The notes under the pieces are model-generated. The model saw only the letters and a list, made by a program, of their open reading frames with translations. It did no database searches and had not been told where the DNA came from. The position numbers and the translations under genes are program-made. Shown here one piece after another: positions 43,234 through 51,378 of a DNA stretch of 64,000 bases. Numbering within the stretch: the stretch's first letter is position 1; every line of letters begins with the position of its first letter. The DNA is from Acidimicrobiaceae bacterium. Its GTDB lineage: Bacteria > Actinomycetota > Acidimicrobiia > Acidimicrobiales > Ilumatobacteraceae. The stretch spans positions 1 to 64,000 of the forward strand of contig CANIHL010000003.1 of assembly GCA_947467375.1 (NCBI GenBank), given 5' to 3'.

Positions 43234-43284
43234 GTCTTCAGTGTTGCAGAAACGCGAGCCAAGCTGCGAACTCGGGGATACGGG

Positions 43285-43683
43285 CTAGTGGAACCACACC
43301 TTCTGGTGAGCGCGACTTTGGGTATGCAGCAAAAGGGCAACTAGGGCGATGTCGAATGCGGCGTTCAGAAATGAGTGTGCAACCAACGAACGATAGACAA
43401 TCAGGTTTGAAACGAACGGGGAGAAAGCAGCAACGAGAGCGATTTTGTATCCAATCTTGAGATCATTGGCCATGAGTAAGCCGCCAAGCACGTGTGCGGC
43501 TATCACTACAAGCCCATACACCGGTCCTAATGAGTAGACCCGACGGATATATCCGATTTCCATTTGGCTATCAATGAAATTCGCCAATGCAAAAAAACCA
43601 TTCATGTACAGCAACCACGTAGCGATTTGCAGCGTTTGTGGCTGCATTCGATCAAACCATTTCTTCCAATTGATGTTCTGCAC
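43285..43683 (-). CDS. Small integral membrane protein, unknown
   Basis: 132 aa with about four hydrophobic helices (LQIATWLLYMNGFFAL, YGLVVIAAHVLGGLLMA, IALVAAFSPFVSNLIVY, LNAAFDIALVALLL) and a basic, His-containing tail. No domain family is recognised. It is divergent from era, with 31 bp between starts. Confidence 0.75.
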   Translation of the reverse strand: MQNINWKKWFDRMQPQTLQIATWLLYMNGFFALANFIDSQMEIGYIRRVYSLGPVYGLVVIAAHVLGGLLMANDLKIGYKIALVAAFSPFVSNLIVYRSLVAHSFLNAAFDIALVALLLHTQSRAHQKVWFH

Positions 43684-43714
43684 CGTTTCATTCTTGCAGA
43701 ACTAGCCTGTACAC

Positions 43715-44554
43715 ATGCGTTCAGGCTTTGTGTCACTTGTTGGACGCCCAAACGTTGGAAAATCAACTTTGGTCAATGCACTGTGTGGTTCAAAGGTCAG
43801 CATCGTTTCTGACAAACCGCAAACGACTCGCACACGAGTTCGTGGAGTCGTTACTAAGGATGACTACCAAATCATCTTTGTCGACACTCCTGGATTGCAT
43901 AAGGCGGTCAGCGCGTTGGGTGAACGTGTGAACGCCACAGCTCTTGAGTCCACAAAAGATGTCGACGTAGTGTGTTTAGTAATTGACGCAACGCAACCAT
44001 TCGGCTCTGGCGATCAGTGGGTAGCCAGCCACATCGATATGGCGAAAGCAATTGTCATTCTGAACAAAATCGACAGAGCTTCTCCGCAGCAAATTCTGAA
44101 GCAGCTCACCAAGCTCAGCGAGCTTGGAGCTTCCGAATATTTTCCGGTCAGTGCGCAGACCGGCGCTGGCGTTGCAGAACTCGCCGAGCATCTTGGAAAG
44201 CTTCTTCCTGAAGGCGAACAGCTGTACCCAACAGAAATGACAACAGAAACGTCTCCGGGAGAATGGGTTGCAGAGTTGGTTCGCGAGCAATTGTTGGCAC
44301 TCACGTTTGATGAATTGCCTTATTCGATTGCAACACGAGTTACTGAATGGGAAGACGACAAAGTTCGCTGTGAGATTGTTGTCGAGCGTGACAGTCAAAA
44401 GGGAATGGTAATTGGCAAGGGCGGATCGCTCCTGAAGGAGGTTGGAACCGCAGTTCGCAAACAACTGCCTAAAGGTACGTACCTAGAGTTGGCGGTAGTC
44501 GTTGATAAAAACTGGCAGCAACGCGCCGATCGAGTGGAGCGTCTGGGTTACTAA
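43715..44554 (+). CDS. era: GTPase Era
   Basis: 279 aa. G1 GRPNVGKST, G2 region PQTTRTRVRG, G3 DTPG, G4 NKID and the KH domain with VIGKGGSLLKEVG near the C terminus are diagnostic. Era binds the 3' end of 16S rRNA and acts in 30S assembly. It lies about 13 kb downstream of its usual partner ybeY. Its stop directly abuts that of the convergent lipoprotein gene. Confidence 0.97.
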   Translation: MRSGFVSLVGRPNVGKSTLVNALCGSKVSIVSDKPQTTRTRVRGVVTKDDYQIIFVDTPGLHKAVSALGERVNATALESTKDVDVVCLVIDATQPFGSGDQWVASHIDMAKAIVILNKIDRASPQQILKQLTKLSELGASEYFPVSAQTGAGVAELAEHLGKLLPEGEQLYPTEMTTETSPGEWVAELVREQLLALTFDELPYSIATRVTEWEDDKVRCEIVVERDSQKGMVIGKGGSLLKEVGTAVRKQLPKGTYLELAVVVDKNWQQRADRVERLGY

Positions 44555-45163
44555 TTACTTGGTAATCAGCATTTTGTAGTCGTCAAAGGTGACTGGTGTA
44601 CCAGCTCCTGCAATGTCTCCTCGCCCACGGGGCACTCCTATCGGTTTCCCGCCGACGCTAAACGTGACTTGTCCGATGCCCGGCTGGCTAGTAAGTGTCA
44701 ACACAATTTGAGCGATTGCCAACCGCTGTTCATTTGGCTTGATTGCATCGAGATAGCCGCGTTTTGAATTGACATTCGCAACACCTCCGACCACCTCGAC
44801 ATTCGCTGAAAATGCCGGTGGGAGGAGAGTCTTCACTTTTGAGTGGGCAGGGTCGGGCAGTCCGGCAATAAGTGCCGTGAACACTCCTTGCAGATTTGTG
44901 GGGGAAGGTATCTCAAGTCGAACTCGCACGAGGGAAGAGGCCTTAACAAAGAACAGGTCAGCGTATTCGTAGGTCGTGCCGGCAACGGTTGTCGGTACCT
45001 GCACCGGAGTGGTTGTGGCTGGAGCTGATGTTTCGGGTGAATTCAACCCGAAGGGAATGTCGTTTGGATTCACCTCGTTAAACGACCCAGACTTCGGTAC
45101 TGCGCATGCAGCTAGTAATACGCAAAGGGCAAACAGTTGAGCAAGCCGCTGTTGTTGCTTCAT
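44555..45163 (-). CDS. GerMN-domain lipoprotein (LpqB-like)
   Basis: 202 aa. Lipoprotein signal with ALCVLLAACAV (Cys about 20), a Pro/Thr-rich spacer, then one GerMN domain (YEYADLFFVKASSLVRVRLEIP, LQGVFTALIAGLP, LTLTSQPGIGQVTFSVGGKP). LpqB of MtrAB-LpqB also contains GerMN but adds a beta-propeller that is missing here. The start overlaps the histidine kinase stop by four bases, so the two are coupled and this protein is a likely periplasmic modulator of the kinase. Confidence 0.9.
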   Translation of the reverse strand: MKQQQRLAQLFALCVLLAACAVPKSGSFNEVNPNDIPFGLNSPETSAPATTTPVQVPTTVAGTTYEYADLFFVKASSLVRVRLEIPSPTNLQGVFTALIAGLPDPAHSKVKTLLPPAFSANVEVVGGVANVNSKRGYLDAIKPNEQRLAIAQIVLTLTSQPGIGQVTFSVGGKPIGVPRGRGDIAGAGTPVTFDDYKMLITK

Positions 45164-46581
45164 GCCTGGTTCTCCATTTTTGGAAATGAAATGACGAAAC
45201 GCGAGCCACCCTCGGCTGATTGCTCCACGTAAGCGGTGCCTGCAAGAGCCCGTGCGTGTTCATTAACGATTGCAAGTCCAAGACCGCTGCCTTTGCTATT
45301 GCGAGAAGCTGTGCCGCGTGCGAATCGATCAAATATATGTTCACGTTCGCTGGCTGCGACGCCTGGTCCAGCGTCATGCACAGCGAGCGTGAAGTGCTTA
45401 CCATCACTTTCCAAGGTGACTCGGATTGCGCCATTGGCATGGTCTCGTGCGTTCTCTAACAAATTGACAAGTATTCGTTCTATCCGACGCCTATCGAGAT
45501 TGGCCTCATCATCTGCTTGCGTGTCGCCATCGGAAGATTGCACGGTGCTGATGAATGGAACATCACCGAATCCATAACGGTGCATGATTCTGGCGATGAG
45601 ATCATTGAGCTGGACGTTCTCTGTCTCATGGTCGGCGGCACGAGCATCGATTCGTGAAAGTTCCAAGAGGTCTAACACGGTTCGGTCGAATCGTTCAATT
45701 TGTTTCTGCATAATGTCAATAGCTTGCTGATTGCGTTCTGAGAATTCAGACTTTCGCGAAACGAGAACATCTGCTGCAGCGGCAAGTGCAGTGACGGGCG
45801 AACGCAATTCATGGCTCACATCACTTGCAAAACGCTGCTCTCGCTCAATTCTTTGTTGAACGGCATTTGCCATCTCGTTAAATGAAATCACCAAACGTTC
45901 AAGATCTGAATCGTCTTCGTGGACTAACCGCGTGTCGAGCCCTCCGGTGGCGATGTTGTTAGCAGCAAGAGCAACACGAGTAAGTGGCTGGAGAACATTT
46001 TTGCTCATGTAGAAGCCAAGTACACCGGCAAGAAGCGTGATCAATAAGACACCAACGAACAGTGTGATTTGAATGGTGCGTAATGTGTTTTCTACGTCAG
46101 TAACAGGGAATGCTTCAAAGTAATGAAGCCCGACGGAGGGAACGGCTACGCCAATGGCTTCGTATGGTCGGTTTTCAAATTGGAAGCGTTGTCGTCCGGT
46201 TTTGTTATTTAATGTCAACTCAACAATTTCGGCTGGCAAATTTGACTGCGTAAAACGAAGTGGCTCCTGCGCATAGAACAACGATGCACGTCCAGGGCGA
46301 GCATCAAGTTGCACCACTGCATATCCGTTTTGTTCGGTACGAATTTGAGTGATTAGGTCGGCGATATTTGCACCATCTGTTTCAACGATGTTGCGCATGA
46401 GCTGGGCGTTGTTGAACGCTTGCCGTTGCGCGACTTCGGAACGCTGGCCCAAAAGGTAGGAGCGCGTGCTCGCGTAGGTTACGACGCTGAGAGCAACTGC
46501 TGCGGCCAATGCAGCGAGTCCAAAGAACAGCACCATTCGCTGCTTTAACCCAAACTTTGGGGGAAAGGTCAGCCGATTCAT
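45160..46581 (-). CDS. Sensor histidine kinase (MtrB-like)
   Basis: 473 aa from the ATG at 46581; the ORF-track start reads through a hairpin upstream. Two membrane helices (about 17-40 and 183-205) enclose an extracellular sensor of about 140 residues, then HAMP, HisKA (FASDVSHELRSPVTALAAAA, phospho-His) and HATPase_c (NLLENARDHANG, DAGPGV, GSGLGLAIV). Coupling to a GerMN lipoprotein and divergence from an OmpR-type regulator resemble MtrB. The signal is unknown; envelope or cell-division cues are plausible by analogy. Confidence 0.95.
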   Translation of the reverse strand: MNRLTFPPKFGLKQRMVLFFGLAALAAAVALSVVTYASTRSYLLGQRSEVAQRQAFNNAQLMRNIVETDGANIADLITQIRTEQNGYAVVQLDARPGRASLFYAQEPLRFTQSNLPAEIVELTLNNKTGRQRFQFENRPYEAIGVAVPSVGLHYFEAFPVTDVENTLRTIQITLFVGVLLITLLAGVLGFYMSKNVLQPLTRVALAANNIATGGLDTRLVHEDDSDLERLVISFNEMANAVQQRIEREQRFASDVSHELRSPVTALAAAADVLVSRKSEFSERNQQAIDIMQKQIERFDRTVLDLLELSRIDARAADHETENVQLNDLIARIMHRYGFGDVPFISTVQSSDGDTQADDEANLDRRRIERILVNLLENARDHANGAIRVTLESDGKHFTLAVHDAGPGVAASEREHIFDRFARGTASRNSKGSGLGLAIVNEHARALAGTAYVEQSAEGGSRFVISFPKMENQA

Positions 46582-46611
46582 GGATACAGCATGGCAGTAA
46601 AAGGGAGACCG

Positions 46612-46654
46612 GAACCGGCGGGGTTCAAGGGGGAGCATGAACTCCCGCCGGTTC
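46612..46654. promoter_or_regulatory. Long hairpin in the kinase leader
   Basis: Arm GAACCGGCGGG pairs perfectly with CCCGCCGGTTC over 11 bp, continuing with GTTCA/TGAAC after a single bulge. It lies about 31 bases upstream of the kinase start on its transcript. There is no T-run, so an attenuator or RNA structural element is more likely than a terminator. Confidence 0.55.
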
Positions 46655-46679
46655 GATAGGGAAATTCTGCACCCTGTAC

Positions 46680-46719
46680 GTAACAAATGTTGACGAATTG
46701 TGTGCGTTTTCTGTAACAA
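46680..46719. promoter_or_regulatory. Paired GTAACAA direct repeats between kinase and regulator genes
   Basis: GTAACAA occurs at 46680 and 46713, a 33-base period close to three helical turns, in the divergent gap. MtrA-type regulators are known to recognise GTAAC-containing repeats, so self-regulation of this two-component pair is a reasonable inference. Confidence 0.4.
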
Positions 46720-46748
46720 TTTGCTGGCTTCGGGCAGACTGCATAGCG

Positions 46749-47438
46749 ATGTTTACGCTGCTGTTCATTGAAGATGATGAAGCCATTCGTACGGCATTGC
46801 GACTTGTGCTTGAAGACGAAGGCTACGAAGTTGCAGTTGCTGGTGATGGCGAAACCGGAATCAGCATGTTTGGTCAGATCAGTCCTGACCTCGTGTTGCT
46901 GGACTTGCGCTTGCCAGACATCTCCGGTTTTGAGGTGTGTCGGGCAATCCGGCGAACGAGCATTACGCCAGTCATCATGGTGACTGCACAAACGGACACC
47001 TCCGACTTGGTGAATGGGTTTGATGCAGGAGCAGATGATTACGTCACCAAGCCTGTGGTGCCTAAGGAGTTGTCTGCTCGTATTCGCGCTGCATTGCGAC
47101 GAACACAGACCGTTGAACCCTCACCGTCAAATGCGAAGTCGCTAAACAAGATTGGCGATGTAGAAATTGATCGCGCTCTCAGTGTCGTCCGCAAAAATGG
47201 AGTAGAGATTTCACTCACTAAAACCGAATTCCGATTGCTAGTTGAATTCGCTGATCATCCAGGAATGGTGTTGTCTCGCGACCAGTTGCTTGAGCGTGTG
47301 TGGGGGTATGAATACCTCGGTGATTCCCGGCTAGTCGATGCTCACGTGCGCAGACTTCGAGTGAAGGTGGAGTCGCAGCCGGAAGAACCAACCATGATTG
47401 TGACGGTGCGCGGCATGGGGTACCGACTACTCGGCTAG
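46749..47438 (+). CDS. OmpR/PhoB family response regulator (MtrA-like)
   Basis: 229 aa from the ATG at 46749. Receiver domain with acidic pocket EDDE, phospho-Asp in VLLDLRLP, conserved Thr in VTAQTD and Lys in YVTKPV, followed by a winged-helix trans_reg_C domain (ISLTKTEFRLLVEFADHPG, QLLERVWGYEYLGDSRLVDAHVRRLRVKVE, TVRGMGYRL). It is divergent from the kinase and is its probable partner. Confidence 0.95.
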   Translation: MFTLLFIEDDEAIRTALRLVLEDEGYEVAVAGDGETGISMFGQISPDLVLLDLRLPDISGFEVCRAIRRTSITPVIMVTAQTDTSDLVNGFDAGADDYVTKPVVPKELSARIRAALRRTQTVEPSPSNAKSLNKIGDVEIDRALSVVRKNGVEISLTKTEFRLLVEFADHPGMVLSRDQLLERVWGYEYLGDSRLVDAHVRRLRVKVESQPEEPTMIVTVRGMGYRLLG

Positions 47439-47442
47439 TCCG

Positions 47443-49341
47443 CTAGATGGACTTGAGAAATTGCGCCACCTCTGAGAATTCAATGGTGCGTTTCATTGGT
47501 GGCAACGTGGAGACAAGTTTTTTCCCGTATCCCTTAGTGGCAAGTCTCGGATCAAGAATCGCTACCACACCTGTGTCTTTGCGCGACCGAATCAATCGAC
47601 CAGCAGCCTGAGCAAGTTGCGTAGCTGCAAGTGGAATATCAATCTCGCTAAATGAAGTTTTTCCAATTTCGTCGCGTCGGGCACTCAGCAATGGATCATC
47701 CGGACGTGGGAACGGGATTTTGTCAATGACAACAAGGCTGAGGGTTTGTCCAGGAACATCAACGCCTTGAAAGAATCCAGCGGTTGCAAACAGACAAGAC
47801 GATTCCTCTGCAGCGAATGCATCAACGAGTGCCATTTTCGGCAAGTCATCTTGACGCCAAACTTTGTATTCAAGACGCCTTGACATCTCATCCGCTGCGG
47901 CGTGCATTGCGCGATAAGTGGTAAATAGGGCCAGGGTTCGGCCTTGTGCTGCATTGATTAACTTTTCTAATTCACCATGTACCGCGTCATCTCGTCGCGG
48001 ATCATTTGGTAATGGCAGATGCTTTGCACAATACAAAATTGCTGAATTCTCGTAATCGAAAGGGCTTCCAACATCAATTGCATCAACTTCATCTTCCTCG
48101 AGGCCCACGCGAGCAGGCATTGCGAGCGGAATCGTGGCACTCGTGAGGATTGCTGTTCGCTTTGACCACACACCGCTATTCAGAGAAGGGCCAACGTGGA
48201 GAGGCGCAAGTTCCAATACGGGCCTGTCTTTGCTTCCGCTCACGAATGCAACGGTTCGTGAACCCGCGGTGAGTGAGCCATCGATGACATCGATCAATCG
48301 ATTGCTGAGCATTTGACCCCTCAATATTCGTTGTTTCGCTGATTCGTCATTGCTGGAGATCGCTTTCAATCCAGAAACGGCTTCATCAATTTTGAGTCGC
48401 AACCGTGCAAGTACATCTTGGATGTCGTCGGGAAGTGGGAGGGGTACGCGCTTGTCGACGTCGCCTGCGATGTATCCACCAAATTCGGAAGCCAATTGTT
48501 GCAGCGATCCGGACAGAGCGTCATCTCGCACGATTGAGCGCAGTGCACCAATGACGTGTTGGATGCTTCCCGGACTGATTGCCATGCTGACTGAAGCGCT
48601 CATCACATCTTCAAGCTGATGGGCCTCATCAAAAATGACTACATCGTGTTCTGGAAGAAGCGCCCCATCGGTCGCGACGTCCAAGCCATAAATATGGGTG
48701 TTGACAACAATGACGTCAGCGATAGATGCGGAATCTCGAGCACGTTCTGCAAAACACGTTTCTCCTGACGGACACCTACTTGCGCCAGGACATTCATCGC
48801 TTCCAATACTGACGTGCCGCCATGCTGCATCACGTGGGCTCCACGACAAATCCCCTGAATCGCCAGTGTTCGTGGTTTCCGACCAAGCAACAAGCTTGTC
48901 GATGTCGGACTTCACTTGAGTGCTGAACTCTTGTAGATCAAGTTTGTGTTGCTTCGGCTCTTGAATTTCTGCGATGCGTTGTGCGCATAGATAATTGTTT
49001 CGGCCCTTCAGAACTGCCCATGTGATTTCGCGTCCGATAAGTGGTGTCAATGCAGAGGACAACACTGGTAGGTCGTGTTTGGCGAGTTGATCTTGCAAGG
49101 CCTTCGTATATGTTGAAACCACGACGCGTTTGCCTGAAGCAATTGCAGGCACGAGATAACCCAATGTTTTGCCGGTTCCTGTTCCTGCTTGCACGATGAG
49201 ATGTCGTTCATTGTCAATCGCGTCTGCAATTGCTCTCGCCATCGTCACTTGTCCAGAACGCGCCTCAACATTGGGAAGCGTGTCTACGACTGCCTGAAGA
49301 AGATCTACGACATCATGTTCGTGTTGCGCTTTAGCTGGCAT
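47443..49341 (-). CDS. DinG/XPD-like superfamily 2 helicase
   Basis: 632 aa from the ATG at 49341 (an in-frame ATG at 49359 lies deeper in uppS). Walker A QAGTGTGKTLGYL, DEAH box IFDEAHQLED, VVSTYTKALQDQL (Ia), QAAGRLIRSRKDTGVVAILDPR (VI), and an Fe-S-type Cys set (NYLC, CPGASRCPSGETC). This is the DinG/YoaA/XPD architecture, 5'-3' unwinding linked to repair. It overlaps the uppS end by 11 bases and is probably cotranscribed with uppS. Confidence 0.95.
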   Translation of the reverse strand: MPAKAQHEHDVVDLLQAVVDTLPNVEARSGQVTMARAIADAIDNERHLIVQAGTGTGKTLGYLVPAIASGKRVVVSTYTKALQDQLAKHDLPVLSSALTPLIGREITWAVLKGRNNYLCAQRIAEIQEPKQHKLDLQEFSTQVKSDIDKLVAWSETTNTGDSGDLSWSPRDAAWRHVSIGSDECPGASRCPSGETCFAERARDSASIADVIVVNTHIYGLDVATDGALLPEHDVVIFDEAHQLEDVMSASVSMAISPGSIQHVIGALRSIVRDDALSGSLQQLASEFGGYIAGDVDKRVPLPLPDDIQDVLARLRLKIDEAVSGLKAISSNDESAKQRILRGQMLSNRLIDVIDGSLTAGSRTVAFVSGSKDRPVLELAPLHVGPSLNSGVWSKRTAILTSATIPLAMPARVGLEEDEVDAIDVGSPFDYENSAILYCAKHLPLPNDPRRDDAVHGELEKLINAAQGRTLALFTTYRAMHAAADEMSRRLEYKVWRQDDLPKMALVDAFAAEESSCLFATAGFFQGVDVPGQTLSLVVIDKIPFPRPDDPLLSARRDEIGKTSFSEIDIPLAATQLAQAAGRLIRSRKDTGVVAILDPRLATKGYGKKLVSTLPPMKRTIEFSEVAQFLKSI

Positions 49342-50023
49342 GGACCAACTTGAGTGCATTATCTAATTCGTGTGCGTCGAAGTCTGGCCATGTTCGTTCG
49401 GTGAAGTACACCTTTGCGCCCATGATTTGCCATAAGAGAAAATTGGAAATTCGCGATTCTCCAGAGGTGCGCACGACTACATCGACAGGTGGTAGTTCTG
49501 GTGCGTACAGGTTGTTTGCAATTTCGTGCGATGTTATGTCGAGCCCAGAATGTTGCTTAGTGCGTGCATGTTGGGCTGCTCGGAGTAACTCGGCACGACT
49601 TCCATAATCAAAGGCCACAGTCAGCACCATGCCTGTGTTGTGTGCGGTGTCTTCTATAGCTTGCTGAATTGCACGTTGTATAAAAGCCGGGGTTTTGGAT
49701 CCCGGTTCATCGAAAGGCCGTCCGATCCATTGAATGCGCACATTGTTGGCATTGAGCTCCGCGATTCGGCCAAAGAGGCGTTTGTGCAGGGAGAGGATGT
49801 GCTTTACTTCGGCTGGTGGCCGCACCCAGTTCTCGGTTGAGAAGCCGAAAACAGTCAGCCATCCGACGTTTCGTGCGGCGCACACACGCACGACTTCGGC
49901 CAAGTTATCTTCACCCGCTGTATGGCCTTCAGTGCGAGGAAGGCCGCGTCGTTTTGCCCATCGTCCATTGCCGTCCATGATGCAAGCGATATGGACTGGA
50001 GATTCGGGATTCGCCTGTTCCAT
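49331..50023 (-). CDS. uppS: Isoprenyl transferase, catalytic UppS-type subunit
   Basis: 230 aa from the ATG at 50023. The cis-prenyltransferase motifs are intact in the first two thirds: IMDGNGRWAKRRG with the catalytic Asp, GH, FGFSTENW and RTSGESRISNFLLWQ. The end is unusual. The Glu of the usual YAELYF stretch is Lys (GAKVYF), and the protein stops at LDNALKLVHAS without the RxRRFGG tail found in homodimeric UppS. No frameshifted remnant of the tail is visible past the stop. The product (C50/C55 or short-chain) cannot be told. It is divergent from the pseudo-subunit gene. Confidence 0.92.
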   Translation of the reverse strand: MEQANPESPVHIACIMDGNGRWAKRRGLPRTEGHTAGEDNLAEVVRVCAARNVGWLTVFGFSTENWVRPPAEVKHILSLHKRLFGRIAELNANNVRIQWIGRPFDEPGSKTPAFIQRAIQQAIEDTAHNTGMVLTVAFDYGSRAELLRAAQHARTKQHSGLDITSHEIANNLYAPELPPVDVVVRTSGESRISNFLLWQIMGAKVYFTERTWPDFDAHELDNALKLVHAS

Positions 50024-50039
50024 TCCGAACACCTTACTG

Positions 50040-50642
50040 ATGCAGGCAGTGATGGCGTGCGACAATAGTGGTGTGGCTGACGGTTCTTCATTGCGACATG
50101 TGCTTGTTGTTGGGGGATCGCTTGATCAATGGAAGGCCATGTCCGTTTCTGATTGGTCTCTGTATGTCGCAACCTTGCGATCATCGGTCGAACATGTTGG
50201 AGCGCAGTGGTTAACGGTGTATCCGTATTCTGGTATTCCAAACGTCAGTGACGACGGTGATCTCGTTCGCAAGATTTCAGAATCATGTAATGCGTCGCTC
50301 GTTAACGGAAAAGTGATTATTCGAGGAAAGACGTCTGTCGTTATTGATGTCTGTGCGGATGGGCAGCAGCGGTTTGTGCGTGCTGTTAATGGCATGTCGA
50401 CGGAAAAGATCACCGAGAAGAATTTGGCAAGTGCAATTTTGGATCCAGCATCAAGCGAACCGGATCTTGTGGTGATCTTTGGAGACCCAACGCAACTACC
50501 GCCATCGCTTGTATGGGAACTTGCCTATAGCGAGCTGGTGTATCTCAACACGCAGTGGCCTCACTGCAACAGTGAAGACATTGAGTTGGCCATTAATGAC
50601 TTCCAGCGCAGGGATCGTCGCTTTGGTGGCGTTGACTCATGA
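50040..50642 (+). CDS. NgBR/Nus1-like non-catalytic cis-prenyltransferase homologue
   Basis: 200 aa (ATG 50040; ATG 50052 and GTG 50073 are alternatives; the 49734 ORF start reads into uppS). It aligns with UppS through LTVYPYSG, ITEKNLASAIL, PDLVVIFGDPTQLPPSLVWE, AYSELVYL and DFQRRDRRFGG, but the active-site DGNGRW is GGSLDQW and RTSGE is IFGDP. The metal-site Glu (SEL) and the terminal RxG are kept. That set of losses and retentions is like the NgBR/Nus1 subunit of eukaryotic heteromeric enzymes. Its stop overlaps recO by four bases. Confidence 0.75.
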   Translation: MQAVMACDNSGVADGSSLRHVLVVGGSLDQWKAMSVSDWSLYVATLRSSVEHVGAQWLTVYPYSGIPNVSDDGDLVRKISESCNASLVNGKVIIRGKTSVVIDVCADGQQRFVRAVNGMSTEKITEKNLASAILDPASSEPDLVVIFGDPTQLPPSLVWELAYSELVYLNTQWPHCNSEDIELAINDFQRRDRRFGGVDS

Positions 50643-51358
50643 CGCTGTATCGCGATAAAGGAATAGTGCTGCGAAGTTACAAACTCGCGGAGTCTGACCG
50701 CATCGTTGTGCTCATGACCGAGCATCATGGCAAAGTTCGTGCTGTTGCCAAAGGTATTCGTAAAACTAAATCCAAGATTGGCGCCAGGCTCGAACCCATG
50801 AGTCACGTGGATGTGCAGCTGTATAAGGGCAGGGAATTAGACACGGTGTCGCAGGTGGAATTGATTGATTCCTCTGCTCGATTACATAACAACCTTGACA
50901 AGTTGACACAGGGGATGTCGATGCTTGAGGCCGTTGATCAAATAGCAGAGGACCGAGAGCCGTCCCCTCATTTGTACCGCATGTTGCAGGGTGCACTGAA
51001 CGCGTTGATGGAGCAGGAATCGCCCGTCATGCTTGCATCGTTTTACTGGAAGCTGTTAGCGGCAGAGGGGGTGAGCCCGCAGGTGCGATTGTGCGTTGCC
51101 TGTGGTTCTACACAAGATCTCGTAGCGTTCGACATTTTTCAAGGTGGGGTGCAATGTCGGTCTTGTCGCACAGGAATCAGTATTTCTCAACCAGCCATTG
51201 ATTTATTGCAGCAGGTTTTGGGTGGTCATCTCAATGTTGCATTGGCTCAACCCGAATCACCAGCAAGTTTTGAGTTGCAGCAACTTGCAACTCAGGCAAT
51301 GGAGCATCACATTGAAAGACGGTTGCGGTCGGTCGCAATGTTCAGTCCTCGTCACTAG
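50639..51358 (+). CDS. recO: DNA repair protein RecO
   Basis: 239 aa. N-terminal OB fold (YRDKGIVLRSYKLAESDRIVVLMTEHHGKVRAVAKGIRK) is the RecO signature, followed by a helical domain and a four-Cys zinc site (CVACG, CRSC). RecO acts in RecF-pathway recombination and annealing. It overlaps the NgBR-like gene; recO beside uppS is a common actinobacterial arrangement. Confidence 0.96.
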   Translation: MTLYRDKGIVLRSYKLAESDRIVVLMTEHHGKVRAVAKGIRKTKSKIGARLEPMSHVDVQLYKGRELDTVSQVELIDSSARLHNNLDKLTQGMSMLEAVDQIAEDREPSPHLYRMLQGALNALMEQESPVMLASFYWKLLAAEGVSPQVRLCVACGSTQDLVAFDIFQGGVQCRSCRTGISISQPAIDLLQQVLGGHLNVALAQPESPASFELQQLATQAMEHHIERRLRSVAMFSPRH

Positions 51359-51378
51359 TCGGGTTGTAGTCTGTACGT

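Noticed and set aside
49734-50039. N-terminal extension of the NgBR-like ORF
   Set aside because: It is antisense to the uppS coding region and has no family similarity; the start is placed at 50040.
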